Assembly (NCBI GenBank): GCA_026413225.1
Contig: CM048552.1
Coordinates: 202,319,553-202,383,552 of the forward strand
Origin: Otis tarda
Taxonomy: Eukaryota; Chordata; Aves; Otidiformes; Otididae
DNA length: 64,000 nt
Direction: 5' to 3'
The notes beneath the pieces are model-generated. The model saw only the letters and a program-made list of their open reading frames with translations. It did not search any database and was not told the origin of the DNA. The stretch's first letter is position 1, and the number at the start of each line of letters is the position of its first letter. Made by a program: the position numbers and the translations under genes. This document shows positions 1 to 12,998 of this stretch, in pieces.

Positions 1-1403
1 AACTTTCAAACAATCAAATATAAAATGAACTGACTCTCTGAAACAGTTGCCTGACAGGCCAAACTGCAGCAGATTATGAGCTGGTAGATGTGGGCTCACA
101 AGCAGGTCTGCATCAAACAGCTATAATATCCTTGCTTTTGTGTCCTTGTTTGAAGCTAGATTCACAGAGAGACAACTGGTGTCATTCCTAATTAATCAGG
201 CTGATTTACTTAGAACAAGGAGATCATTCAGAAAGATGACTAACCACATCGACAGGATTAGTACAAGAAGCCCTCCTGCTATATAGAGAAATCTCTCTGA
301 CCTATCATAATGTGTGGCCAAATTGTGAAATTTGCTTGTTTTGGTGGTACAGCAGATGTTTGCATGTCCTGTAGATTGATGTACTTTACTGATTCTCTCT
401 CATAAATCGCGAAAATCTGTGAAAGTCTGCACTGACCTATAGGCTATGTCATAGCATCAAACCTGTTGAGTGGGCCTTGGTTCCTTCAACAAGGCTCTGG
501 ATTTGGAAAATAAATTGTTGAAAACACAAAGTTAACTTCAAAAACATGGTTAAGAAACAGATTTGAGAAGCTGCTGATATACTTAAGCATGCCATATATG
601 TGGTACACTGTGGTAGACATGATGTAATCCTGCTGCCTGAAAGCTATATGTTTTTCATCTCTTTTTCACAACATTATTTCTCTCATCATGCCATCATTTT
701 TTAATGTAAAGGAAGTGTTATCACGTATTTCACATGTACAGCCTGCAAGTTAACAGGACAAAGACTCGTCATTCAGCAGCAACGTGAGTCTCTGATGCCA
801 AGACATTGTAAGGCAAATTTAATTCTGGGGTCCCCTTGTCCATAGTCTCCATGCTTGTGATTTTTCAGGTCTCTAATTCTTTTTTGCTGTGTTTAACTAT
901 CAATTAAGAATTAAGAAGTCTTAATTTTTGGTATATTTGTGTACAAAACTTTTTGATTGAATCTGTTTTATTTTTGATTAATAAGAAATGAAGCCTAGAA
1001 TGATTCTCTGTTTAAGTAAGTGGCTATAACTTGATAATCTCCAATGGTGTTTTTTAATTATTGTTACTTTAGAGTCATTTGTAGTAAAAAATTCAGGAAT
1101 AGCAAGTCCTATGTCTCATTCTTGCATTTACCTAACTTAATCTTTCTTTTTAACTCTACTAGGCAAAGAGAAAGTAAAAAAAATATTTTTCCATTCGTTT
1201 TTTATAGGTCTGAAGTTTAAAAACTTCATTTTTTTTTTTTTTTTAGTGGAAGGGTATTTGTTGATATTGTTGGATTTTTCAGGTTTAAGGTCTGTGATTA
1301 CTTTTCTGATGGAAGTTGGAAGTATAGATTATGTTCCAGGGCGTGCAATAGTATACATTAATTTAATTTTATATTCAATATGTGTTTAAGCTTTCATTCA
1401 ATA
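1..1403. other. Intergenic AT-rich DNA
   Basis: No coding frame, repeat family or RNA gene is seen. The only low-complexity element is a T run at about 1229-1245. Confidence 0.6.
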
Positions 1404-1605
1404 TCATAGAATCATAGAATGGGTAGGGTTGGAAGGGACCTTCAAAGGTCATCTAGTCCAACCCCCCTGCAAGGAGCAGGGACATCTGCAAATAGATCAG
1501 GTTGCTCAGAGCCTCATCCAGCCTGGCCTTGAACGTTTCCAGGGATGGGGCTTCCACCACCTCTCTGGGCAACCTGTTCCAGTGTTCTACAACTCTCATT
1601 GTAAA
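1404..1605 (-). mobile_element. CR1 LINE 3' fragment
   Basis: About 200 bp of CR1 in reverse. It starts TCATAGAATCATAGAATGGG and contains GGTTGGAAGGGACCTTCAAA and CTAGTCCAACCCCCCTGC. It fades out in a short A-rich stretch with repeated GTAAAAAA near 1605. The 61-codon plus-strand frame across it is a by-product. Confidence 0.92.
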
Positions 1606-4304
1606 AAAATGTAAAAATGTAAAAAAATATGTATTAAAGCTTTGGCTTCTCTACTATTGAAAGTCACAATTTTAGCTTAAAATCCAATTATTACTAAGGA
1701 ATTTCTTCCTTAAGTAACAAGTTTTAATTGCAGTAAATCTATGCTGTGATATTTCTATTTCAATAGGAAGTTATTTTGGAAAATACCTCATTAATACAGT
1801 TTTCCTGTTCTGAGATGCTTTCTGTTATGTGTCAGATGACTCAGTGCAGTTTGTGGAGTCTTTTACCCAAATACTTAGACTTCCCCGGAATGCAGTGAAC
1901 TGACCTAGTAGTAACTGGAACCTTAGTAAACCCAGCTTGTTTGTAAATGTTAAACTAATGTAAGCCCTGACCTCATTTTCATATTACGCACTTTCATTTC
2001 GTCTGGAAAAGTCTGTGAGTGATGTGTTCAGCCTAAAGATTGTTCTCTGGTATACAAAGATTTTATCATGGTCAAGAAGAGAAAATATTACTTTCTTACT
2101 TTTAATTCCACCAGCAAGAGAATTTTGTACAAGAAATATCGTGTGTGTAGCTGCAAGGCATACTTCATTATTCCTTCTATACTCACATTTCTCCCTGTAC
2201 TCCAATAAAAAATGCAGGGCCTGCCGGTGTGCACATCCCTTTGTGAGCAGCTGTGCCTTTCACAGCATCACAGAGAAGACTCCACGCTCTCTAGAACTTA
2301 GCAGAAAACAACTAGTGCTTTGCACAAAACAACCATCTTGCCGTATCATTTCATTACATCCTGATGCAACAGAAAAAAAAAAAAAAAAGAAATTTTCCTC
2401 TTGAGTTTTGACTTTTGCAAAAGTAGGTGTTGGGTAATACCCACACAGATGGTGATATTTCTTTGCAATGTGCAGTCTGCATATCTGTGAGGATGCCAGA
2501 GTTATGAGAACTAAGTATTGCATTTTATTTGAAAATCTGTGGGCTGATTCTCCCTATGTTTGTCTCTGTGGCTTTTGGAAAATAGCTTCTTCTGGAAGAT
2601 GGTGCTCTTCTGGCAGTGATTTTTCTTCTGCAAAAGTTGTTTTGCACTTGATGCAAATATATATCTGTGTCTATCACTGAGACTGAGGAGCCTGCCTGGA
2701 TATATATCTGGACGTGGCACACGAACGGTTTTATTTGTACTTGCATATTTTTATGAAGTGGAGAATATGGATGGAAGTCTCACAGAAAAACCTGTTACAG
2801 TCTTCGCTCTCTGTTCATTGGGGTGGAGAGGCTGTTCATTCTATGTGTCAGGAGGCGGAGGAGCTTGGAGGCAGCAGTGCCTGTGGAGAATACCAGAGAT
2901 AACTTTTTCCTCTTTTGCAAATAAGTTTTAAGAAAAAGCATACTTCCCTGAAATGTAAGCTCTTCCAGCCCCTGAGGCAATAGAGGTTTGCTGGAACTTC
3001 ATATGGGTTGCTGTCTAAAAACTATGGTGTTATTTTAAAAATGAAAAGCTGATTTTGTTTCTTTAGTTTTCAAAACACTGAAACAAATTCACCTTAGTGT
3101 TAACAGATTAAAGTAGGCAGAGCTCCAGGCATTTTCATCAAGGCTGAATTGTGGGAAATTCTGAAAATATGTTCAGAGGAACATAGCGGGTGTGAAGTCC
3201 TTATCTCTCACTGGCTTTCCCTGGTTTTACTCAGAGAGTCTTTCTTGTCTGAAAGTAGCCCTGAGAGGGCTTCATACAGTGTGAGTGCGATATGCTGTGA
3301 AGGTGGTATATGTCTTTCTGTTTTCTAAATGGCCATCAGCTGTTTCAGACCATAAAGTGTGGCTCTTGTTGGAACTATTTTAAATGAATGGCAATTATAT
3401 TTCATCAAACATATAAGAAATACTAAGACATATATACAAGCATGGGGGTAAATAAAGAGGAAAGGTTGATTAGTGGAGTGTTCCAAGTTGACCAGACCTC
3501 ACAAATGGAAGCAGGTGAGTATTAGCAAAGCTACAATGAGTAGGTGGAATTAGGGCATCAGTCTCACTGACAGCTTCCCTGGATTTACATTTCAAAGGAC
3601 TTTAGCTTTTCTGTTCCCAGTCAGAGCTATGTAACTATCAGCAGACAGCACTTATTTATAGTGTGTAAATGGTGTTTCTACAGGAAATAGGAACAATGAG
3701 GTTTAAAGCCAGATACAGAAGATATTAAGGGAACTACTCTAAGTCAGTGTAATAGGTGGGATGGAGCCTAATCTAACCAAAATTGATAAAAAGAAAGCTG
3801 AGGGCAAAGGTATGACAATTCCTTCCCTATTCTAGTTTTAAGCATCTCCTGCAGCACTGTCATCAGTCACTCCCATCTACTGTGTAAGTCAGTGCTCAGT
3901 AGCTATTGCAGTCACTCACAACATTGCGAAACTGTGGTTCCAGTGCTTTCCTTTCAGAAGCAACCAGTTAGGCTCTTATTAGCCACGATGCTAATAGTCT
4001 TTGGGGGAAATTGATGAAAATTCTGATCTTCTTTAGTGAATTTGCTGCACTTAATGGAAAAAAAAAAAAAATCATCCTCTCTGCCTCCCTGGCAATATGC
4101 TGGTCCTGAAGCTGCAAAACTCCGCTCCCCAGTCAGTTCTGCCTAGGGAAGCAAAGTCTTTGAGTCTTTGCCTGTTCTGCAGAGCTGAATCACTCCAGTA
4201 ACACAGATGGATTCACAGTGTCTACTTTATGTGGTTAGCCCTGTATATTTAACTTTGGAACATAAGCATTCTATACAGACTTCTCTAGAGATTGTTCAGA
4301 ATAG
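1606..4304. other. Intergenic DNA without recognised genes
   Basis: It contains an A run at 2372-2387 and another at 4055-4070. The 129-codon plus-strand frame at 2015-2404 ends in the first A run as poly-Lys and has no protein-like pattern. Confidence 0.55.
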
Positions 4305-4861
4305 AGACAGTCCTCCACGAACTTTTCCAAGGGGAGTCCTTCCCATGGGCTGCAGTTCTTCATGAGGTCCCTTCCACAGGGTCACAAGTCCTGCCAAGAA
4401 ACCTGCTCCAGCATGAGCTTCCCACAGGCCACAACCTCCTTCGGACATTCGCCTGCCCCAGCGTGGCGTCCTCCATGGGCTGCAGGTGGATCTGTGCTCC
4501 ACTGTGGATCTCCATGGACTGCAGGGGGACATAATGGTCTTCTCTACAGACTTGCAGGGAAATCTCTGCTCTAGTGCCTGGAGCACCTTCTCCTCCTTCT
4601 TCACTGACCTTGGTGTCTGTGGGGCTGTTCCTCTCATGTATTCTTGCTCTTTTCTCCCAGCTGATGCACAGTGGTTTTTACCCTTTCTTAAATATGTTAT
4701 CACAGAGGTGCCACCAGCATCGCTGATGGGCTCAGCTTTGGGCAGTGGCAGATTCGTCTTGTATTTGCCTGGAACTGGCTTTGTTTGACTTGTGGGCGAC
4801 CCCTGGTGTCTTCTCACAGAGGCCACCCCTGCAGCCCCCCTCCTACCAAAACCTTACCACA
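4305..4861 (-). mobile_element. Older, truncated LTR of the same family
   Basis: On the minus strand it starts TGTGGTAAGGTTTTGGTAGG at 4861. It contains the TATTTAAGAAAGGG box (rc near 4681-4694) and the same CCATGGGCTGCAGGTGGATC block (plus strand, near 4477) as the copies at 10 and 31 kb. It is more diverged and CpG-poor, with the distal part missing beyond about 4305. This suggests an older insertion or a sister subfamily. The minus-strand open frame at 4296-4826 lies inside it and is not a host gene. Confidence 0.75.
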
Positions 4862-7800
4862 TAAACCAAATACACTGGCATATAGTTTCATCAAGTGAGC
4901 AACTAAGATACAGAAGATGAGAATCAAGTAATAAATATTTTGATGATAAAGCTCTCAATTTTTAACCTCCATTAAACCCTTGACATTATATTTTGTGAAA
5001 TTGTTTTATGATTGCTAATGTCTTTACTGGCTATTTGCCGTTTTGCTGGAGTCTGACTTCTCAAAATTTATTTCCCTGTCCATAACTTTAACTGCCAGTT
5101 ACTTAGTGCAAACGCTATGAAACATAGAAGGTGATTTTATAGATCCACTGTTCAGTTTGTGAAAGTTACTGGCCTGGTTACGAGTGAGAAGTAGGAAATT
5201 GCTCTCTTGGTGTAAAGTGTTATCGAATGTCCATTTACAAGTTGTGGGAATGTACATTTTTATTTAATTTTGTAATTATAATAATGAATAATCATAGGAA
5301 ACCTTGATTCATTTCACAAGTGCACAAATGTTACATGGGGGAGAAGTATTTAGAAAATGCATTTAGGGGACATATATACATTATAAACAAAAGTATTATG
5401 GTTATCTCGGGGTGATATCATCACTATATTAGTTACTGGGCTTTACTTAGTCAGTGTTTTATTTCTCAAATATTGTGATGCCATATGGTTATGCATGGGG
5501 ACAAACAGGGAGAGATGAGGTACTCAGGTGAATGAATTAGAGTTATTGTATTCATCTTCACTGGTGATTCAAATCAATCTGGGAATGCCTATTTAAGATA
5601 ATGCTCATGTCACATTGCTGTGGGCTTTCTAACCTGCCAGATATGTGCATTTGTTCTGGCACTAAAAATTAAAATAGCCTGCAACCTCTGAAATTCTGGC
5701 TGCAGAAGCAAGCTGCTGTAAGATAAGCTATTGAGTAGATACACCTGTTAGATATTGACTGCTATTGTGCATGGTTTTATCTTGTAGTACTGGATGACCC
5801 ATGGTAATGTAAGTCCCTTTTATTTATGCACAAGCTGTCTGGCAGTTAACATTAGGCAATAGAGCTCATGCGAGTAATTCTCACTCAGTGGCTAATGTCC
5901 TCTACACTTCCACCTCAACTGATGTCATGGTAACGACATACAACCGCAGTAATCAAATCAATATTTCTTGTCTAGTCTCCTATAGCTTCAGTTTTCCCTT
6001 TTCCCCTCTTCACAGTGACATTGTCTCCTCCACATACGTTTTCCATTTATGTCTCATGGCTACCCATGTACATGCCCCTCTTTCTCTCTCTTTAAAAAAA
6101 AAAAAAAAATCATTATTACGTCATTAATTTTGTCTGATAATAGTTAATATTGTTCTAGGATGTTGAGCATACAACACTTTCCGGAAAAGAACACAGAGCA
6201 ATATGGTAAGAAACTCAAATCTAAAAGAAATAGGAAAAGAGTTAATCTTAAATAACTGTTTTGGGGTTATTCTCCTGTGAACTCCACCCTGTCTGTTACA
6301 CTCACCCAGGATGTGGTATCCACTCATTAGAGAATCTGTCACTCTGAGTCCTCATTAAAACAGTTTTTTACAATAATTTTCTCTGGAAGTGTTGCTGAGT
6401 ATCTGACTTTCAGTGTAGTGTTATGATTGCTGCCCTTAGGCTTGCCCTGATGATATGACCAAAAATCAGGCCTCTATCTGATAGTCAAAGTAAACAAGAA
6501 GTTGCGCTTTTTTGATCCAAACAACGTGAGAGAAATGGGAAGGATAAATCCCTGCTAGACTTCTCTGACAACTTGAGTGTCTAGGGCAGACAGCACGTGC
6601 TGGGATTACCTTTAGCAGATGAAGCCAAACCCAGACTGATGAATTTGTTCATCTTTTCTAGGTGTTTGAAAAAATAATAAAAAAAAGAATAGTGTGTGAT
6701 CATCATCTCTGCTGCAGTTGCTAAAGGCTTTCTGAGCAAGAACAGACTGGAGTTGTATACTTGCACAACATGGGGAGTTGGGCATAAATGTGATGGGTCT
6801 AAAGTTCCTGTGTGATAAATCTTTCTGTTTCCAGACTCCAGCAAGAGCTGACAATATGCTACAATTATACATGGAATCACAAGTGTAAAATCATTTGATC
6901 TCTGCTCAAGTCTGTATTTTGCCCTTACCAGAGATAAAGACAGATAGGAGTTAATGTACTTACAATTCTGTGCAGTGCAATATGCCATATAAAACAGTGT
7001 ATTTCTTAAATGTTTCCTCATATTTGCCTGTTCTGAGCCTGAGATTTAAATGCAGTTTTGGGTACAGTGTGGTTGACTGGTAATCCTTGATTTTTACTTT
7101 AAGCATAATTACATTGGGTACCCTGTGTAACAGAGACATTTGTTCCAATTTCCACCTCTCCTATCCATGCTTTTTTCTTTTTCTTTTTCTTTTCCTTTTC
7201 CTTTTCCTTTCTCTTTTCCTTTTTCTTTTTCTTTTCCTTTTTCTTTTCCTTTTTCTTTTTCTATTTTTTCCTCTTCCTTTTCCTCTTCCTTTTCCTCTTC
7301 CTTCTCCTCCTTTTTCACCTTCTCCTTCTCCTTCTCCTTCTCTTTCTTCTTTTTCTTTTTCCATTTTTTTTCTACCATGTGTGTGGTCGTGTGTGTTGCT
7401 GAATGAGTAATGATGTGTAAATGCTGTGTTAGAAAATCATATTAAAAAAACATTGCTGCATATAATAGCCTTTGACATCTGAACAACAACTATGTGACAT
7501 AAAACTAAGGTTAAAGACTCAATTATTTTCCCCATGAATAGCTGAAGCATTCATGTGGTAGTTATTAACTAGAACTGAAACTAGACCTTCAGTTCAAAAT
7601 GACAGGTTTAAATACTAGGATAAAAAAAAGCCAACTTGTCTGTAAGATGGTGGTAAGCCATAAGGACAACAGTTTCAAAGGACACACATCAGGAATTCAC
7701 AAACATCAATGTATCATAAAGACATCTTGGCTTTAAATATGAAACACTATAGCTTTTTTTTTCTCTTTAGTGTGTGTGTGTTTATAAGAGTCTCTTTTCA

Positions 7801-10073
7801 ATGTCACATATTTATCTTTGGCTGATCCATTTCAATTCTTTGGTGTTTCAACCATTTAATGATCTACCCTGTATGCATGTCTAGATGGCAGATGCTTTTT
7901 TTGATACTTTCTTCCAGAGCCTGCTAAGTCCATGTCTTTCATTTCACGCTGCTGTGTGCTAGCTAGTCACCCTGGACGCTGCTACCTGCCCTTTTGACTT
8001 TATTTTAAAACTTACTGTTTCTGCTCTTGTTTCATCTCTTTCCGCTCCCCAGAGAGGCTTGGTTTCTTTTCTCTTTCTCAGTATCTTTGTACTAATCAGC
8101 TCTAGTCCCCGTGGCATTTGCTACATCTGATAAGGCATTATTTCCATGGAGCTATTATATGGAATGTGGAAATATGTCACCACAAAGCACAATACTGAAG
8201 CTGAATGCTTAATACTTTTTACACTGATAGCAGCTGGCTTCATGTTGTTCTCTACAAAATTAAAGAACAAAATATTAACATAGAAAATAGGAAAATACAG
8301 CAGAGGATTATCAGAGTAACACAGAACCAGCTGAATTTTAGATCTATATTCCTGGTGTTGGAAAGATTAATGGAAAGGTGATTATAAGTAACGTATATGT
8401 TGTTCATATGTGTGGGAATTAGATCTTCTCTCTTTAATTATGAGTATTGTAACAGCTTAGTGACATAACTGTTTGCCCTGTTTTCCCTTACATATCCACT
8501 TAAGGACCTCTTCAAAACAGCAGCTAGTACTTCTGTAACGTGGACCAACCATTGCCACCACGGCCATGCAAACAAAACACGCTCCATCTAATCATATTTC
8601 TGCATTGACTGTTTTCCAGGCCTTTGTGCTGTGGACCAGCATCTTAATCCTTCATCTTAAATTGTGAGAACAATCTTACAGTCTACCTGAATCCCATAAA
8701 AACCTGAAAATTTGTCAGACTGTAGTTGAAAATGATACCAATGGACACTGAGAATGCTTTCTTGGAAAACAGAGAAAAAGAAGGGCTTGGGTTCATCCTG
8801 AGTAGAAAATAACCTGACTCTAATTCAATGTAGTAAACCAGAGTTCTTTGTGTCTCTTGAAATAGCTATGTAACCAGGAGCGAGAGTCGTGGGAACCTGA
8901 TGAGAAAGCTGGCAGAAGGGAAGTTGATTCTGCTGGATGAGCTCACGGAGCAAAGATTAGTCTGTAGAAAATTAGGTTACACATTTTTTACTTTGGATTA
9001 GCTCTAGGCTGGCCACATGGCCTATATACACATTAGTGGAGGGAACAATATTTGGGTCAGTCCTGGAGTGTAAAGTCTGATTTAGTCACATCTGAAGGGA
9101 GCTGAATTTGTGAGCTTTGAGACTGCTCCAGGGTGAGAACTGAAGAGCACTGAATTAGCGTCATCAGAAGATTCACTTCAGACGTGCACTCCCAATCCAG
9201 ATTGAAGTGCTGATGTAGATAGACTCTTAGCCTCCTAAATAAGGTGGTCTGGGTTGTCGTGCTGGTGGCTAATTTCCATGGGCTGTAGTGCACATATTAT
9301 GCTTGAGATATAGATGGTCTGGATCTGAAGATACGCCTTTATCTATGCACTATGAAACAGAATAAGACTCCAATCCTAAAGCAATCCTCAGAGCAAATGA
9401 AATGTCAATTTTGAATAATAATAGTACAAAAATTTTGATAGGACTTATTTAAATTACAGTGTTGTAAATAGAATCCAGAGTGTGAAAAATAGAACTGTAA
9501 TTTGGTCTAGCCAAGCAGACATCAAGATCTGATGCTTATTCATCTGCCTGGGGAAGTGGAATTGGTGTTTTCAGTCTTTCTAACAGTGGACAAGGATCCA
9601 TCTCTCAAAGAACATCAGTGCAATGGAGCAAGACTGCAGTCACGTCAGAGAGCTTAACACAGAAGTTAATTTGAATAGTAAGGAATCCTCTACTTTCTAC
9701 TTTAGCTCTAGAAATGGTACAAAACTGTAATTTTAATTCTATTTTAGTGGCACTTATTTGCTCAGTTCATTATTTTTAAGTAGCAGAGAATTAACTTTAT
9801 AAATTATTTTTCTTATTTGCCATTTTTTTTATTTGTACAGGTGGAAAGAGGAATCTTAGGAACCCATATATAACTGTGAGAGTGGCTCGCAACAGCTTTT
9901 CTGTGTTGCAAATTGTTGTAAATCATATTTTCATGTTTTCAAAATATTTAACATTTTTAAACAGTTCTGTCCTGAAAGCTCTGGATTAAGGAAAGTTATA
10001 TTAATTTGAGAAATTTAAATGTAATTAGAAGACCAGTGGATTAAATTATAGAGTACTGTGTCGTAGAGTATTA
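4862..10073. other. Intergenic DNA with the pyrimidine tract
   Basis: Besides the simple repeat at 7171-7374 and an A run at 6093-6108, I see nothing identifiable. At 10059-10081, next to the LTR, an octamer TGTCGTAG occurs twice with a 15-bp period. Confidence 0.55.
7171..7374 (+). repeat. Polypyrimidine simple repeat (CTTTTT/CTTCTC)n
   Basis: About 200 bp almost entirely of C and T on the plus strand (A and G on the minus strand). It begins as CTTTTT/CCTTTT units and passes through CTCTTCCTTTTC to CTTCTC units near 7318-7342. The frames read across it are Lys/Glu- or Phe/Ser-rich artefacts. Confidence 0.95.
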
Positions 10074-11203
10074 TGTCGTAGTTCAGCCCCGATCGGGACC
10101 AGACTATGCAGTCTCTCTCTCGCTCCCCCCACCCTCCAAGAGAATAGGAGGAAATGATATAAGGAAAACGGCTCGAGGTTTGAGATAAGGACGGGGAGAA
10201 ATCCTTAAAGTTACCGTTACAGGCAAAATAGACTCGACTTGGGGAAAACTATTCATTTATTTCTAAAATTAGCAGGAGAATGAGACAGGGAACAAGATAA
10301 CCTCCCCCCACCCCTCCCTCTTCCCGGGCTTAACATTATCTATACTACCTCCTCTCCCGAGCGGCACGGGGGCGGGGAAGGGAATGGGGGTTACGGTCAG
10401 TTCATCACACGTTGTTTTATGCCGCTGTGTGATCGTCGGGGGAAGAACTCCTCGCATTCCTCCTCTGCTCCAACGTGGGGTCCCTCCCACGGGCCACAGT
10501 CCTTCGTGAAACTGCTCCGGCGTGGGTCATCTCTTCCACGGGGTGCAGTGCCTCCAGAACAGCTGTCCCAGCAGGCCCTCCACGGGCCACAGCCTCCTTC
10601 AGGCCTCCACCTGCTCCAGCGTGGGGTCCTCCACGGGCTGCAGGTGGATCTCTGCCCCTCCGTGGACCTCCATGGGCTGCAGGGGGACAACCCGCTCCAC
10701 CATGGTCTTCACCACGAGTTGCAGAGGAATCTTGGCCAGGAGCCACATTACTCCTCCCCCTCCTTCTTCACTGACCTTGGCGTCTGCAGCCGTTCCTTAC
10801 AACAGGCTGGCAGATGCCTCTCAGGATCCTTTTTACATCTTGCTCACTTCTCATCTCCTCTCCACTTCTTGCAGCCAGGCTGGGCCGAGTTGGGCCCAGT
10901 CGGCTGCCCAGCAGGAGGCCAGAGGGTGAGGCCTGCAAGGCCCACGAGGCTTGCGCCTCCTCCTCTCTGCCCCCCGCTCAGCTGCTTCACATCTCTTCCT
11001 CTTTTTTCTCTGTTTTCCCCTACTTAAATACGTTATCGCAGAGGCATTATCACGGGACATTCTGCTACCAATTGGCTCGGCCTTGGCCAGCAGTGGGTCC
11101 GCCCTAGGCCCGGCCGAGTCCATTGAACAAAGGGAAGCGACTTCTAGCAGTATCCTACAGAAGCTACTACCTTAGGACCCCCCTCACTAACAAAACCAGA
11201 ACA
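10074..11203 (-). mobile_element. Endogenous retrovirus solo LTR, near full length (about 1.13 kb)
   Basis: On the minus strand it reads from TGTTCTGGTTTTGTTAGTGA (right end) to CTGAACTACGACA (left end). These are TG...CA ends with a short inverted match to the TGTCGT start of the 31.7-kb copy. Inside are a GATAACGTATTTAAG promoter-like box (about 11026-11040), GC-rich repeats around 10440-10760, and an AATAAA at 10256-10261. Much of it is GC-rich and keeps many CpGs, unlike the surrounding DNA, suggesting a fairly recent insertion. No gag, pol or env sequence adjoins it, so it is a solo LTR. Open frames inside it (10417-10746, 10419-11027 and others) are by-products of GC-rich LTR sequence. 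I did not find a clear target-site duplication. Confidence 0.85.
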
Positions 11204-12998
11204 AAAAGTTTATACAAGCATACAGCATAGCATGTGAATGCTACTAACTTGTCTTTTTACAGCAGTACTGTCCAGCAACTGCATCTCATTGACATCAGAA
11301 ACATCAGTACTGCAAAATGCAAGTGCAATACGCATTTTTATGACCATATTTACTTAGTTCTGGCTTCTTTGAGAAATTGTTAGTCTACATTTCTAACTAT
11401 TTTTGGGTTTTTTTCTTCCTAATTTATTCATACTTTACTACTACAGGGGACATATTTGTCTTGTATGGATGATTGAAGATGATTGTCTGCTTGGACAGTA
11501 GACCTAATTAATTTCTGACATGAAGGCCATTTACAGTGTATAGAAAAACTTGAACACAAATAGACCACGGGTTATTGTTGAGGACAAGAACAATGTATTT
11601 CCCGAGTCAGGGCTTAATGCTGTGAAACAGTTATAGTACATTGGCATTTTGCAATTCTTCCCTTGAATTTTTATTCTGTAGACTCAACTTTCTTTGCTGA
11701 ACTGTCTACAGGAAGCCACAGCTGGGATGTCCATTGAGCAAAACATAAGATTTCAGACTTTTTAGTCTGAGTTGAGTAATAGCACTGGACTGTAGTTTAG
11801 ACAGGAATGATAATGTGATGTAAAACTGGAGTCAGATATAGCAATGGAAAACTCTCAGTGATACAATTCCTACAGAATTTTAGTTGGTACGTGATGAGTG
11901 ACAGGCAGCTATTTTATTATAGCTCGCCACAGATAAGGAAACATTAAGTAAAGTGATACCTCACGATTATTTAAATATATATTACTATCTTCCAGATGGC
12001 ATCTCCTTAATTTAACTTTATATATATTTTAAATTAGTTTTCTAGGACAGAGACGACTTGGTCAATAATTGCTTGGTGACCTTTCTAACCTTAACTCTAG
12101 GGACTGTTTTGTTCCTGTCATTTTGCAAGGAAACAGATTTTCTACGGTGAAGGGTGGAAATGCATAAATTCAAATACATAGGTAAATTTGGTCTCTAATC
12201 CTTCTTGAGTAAACCCTGCTAGAATTTTTCACATCTAAAGATAGGTGAAATAATGCCTCTGAAATAGGGGCATTTCAATGGTTGTTTAAAATTATTAAAT
12301 ATTTAACATTTAAAGTTATCAATAATTGAACATTTAATACCACTTTATTATTATTTATTTGTCTATAATATATCATATTTTCAAATTATTATTTATATAT
12401 GTCTACACTCTGTGTGTAGAAGCAATATGTTTAATCTCTTATCCTCTGTAAGGAGACTACCCTAAAAGAAGTATTGCATTTTTATAGGTACAAATACAAG
12501 AAATTATGTCAACAGGTGGCGGTTTAGAGTATGCAGTGTCACTAACAGAGTTCATAGGATTCATTAAAAATGTTATGCCTTGAAAGTGGCTCCTGGTATG
12601 TGATTTTAACTCCACTAAAATTAAAGCCTCTGGCATGATATTCTGCAACTATTTAAGAATATTTAGTAAGGCTATAAAAGTTTAAGATTAGAAAGAAAAG
12701 AGGATGTTATGTCAGTAACGGATTTTTGTATTTTTTATCTCTATTAAAAAATACTTTGGGGCCTATGTAGAATTTATTTTTCTCTCCCTTTATGAAATGA
12801 GAGATTGAAGTGTTTTGTTGATGAAAAAGAATTCAATTTAATCTTTCCCCAACTCCATAAATATTAATTTAAAAAGTGAGTTTCAAACTTTAGTAATTAA
12901 AAAAAATGAATAATTGTATTTAAAAAGTGATAAAATCAAATGTCTTCATTCTTTATTGTATATGTCTGTTTTGCTGAATCTGTGAATTTTTGTAGGTA
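11204..12998. other. Intergenic AT-rich DNA between two solo LTRs
   Basis: Very AT-rich, especially 12290-12400 and 12840-12960. No gene, RNA or repeat family is recognised. Confidence 0.6.

Noticed and set aside
2015..2404. 129-codon plus-strand open frame
   Set aside because: It has no domain-like pattern, runs into an A tract as poly-Lys, overlaps another frame on the opposite strand, and has no splice context.
6581..7021. 146-codon minus-strand open frame
   Set aside because: The composition looks random, there are overlapping frames, and no motif or acceptor signal is present.
7087..7410. Frames rich in Phe/Ser/Leu or Lys/Glu
   Set aside because: These are translations of the pyrimidine simple repeat.
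10419..11027. 202-codon plus-strand frame, GC- and Pro-rich
   Set aside because: It lies entirely inside the LTR and is antisense to it.
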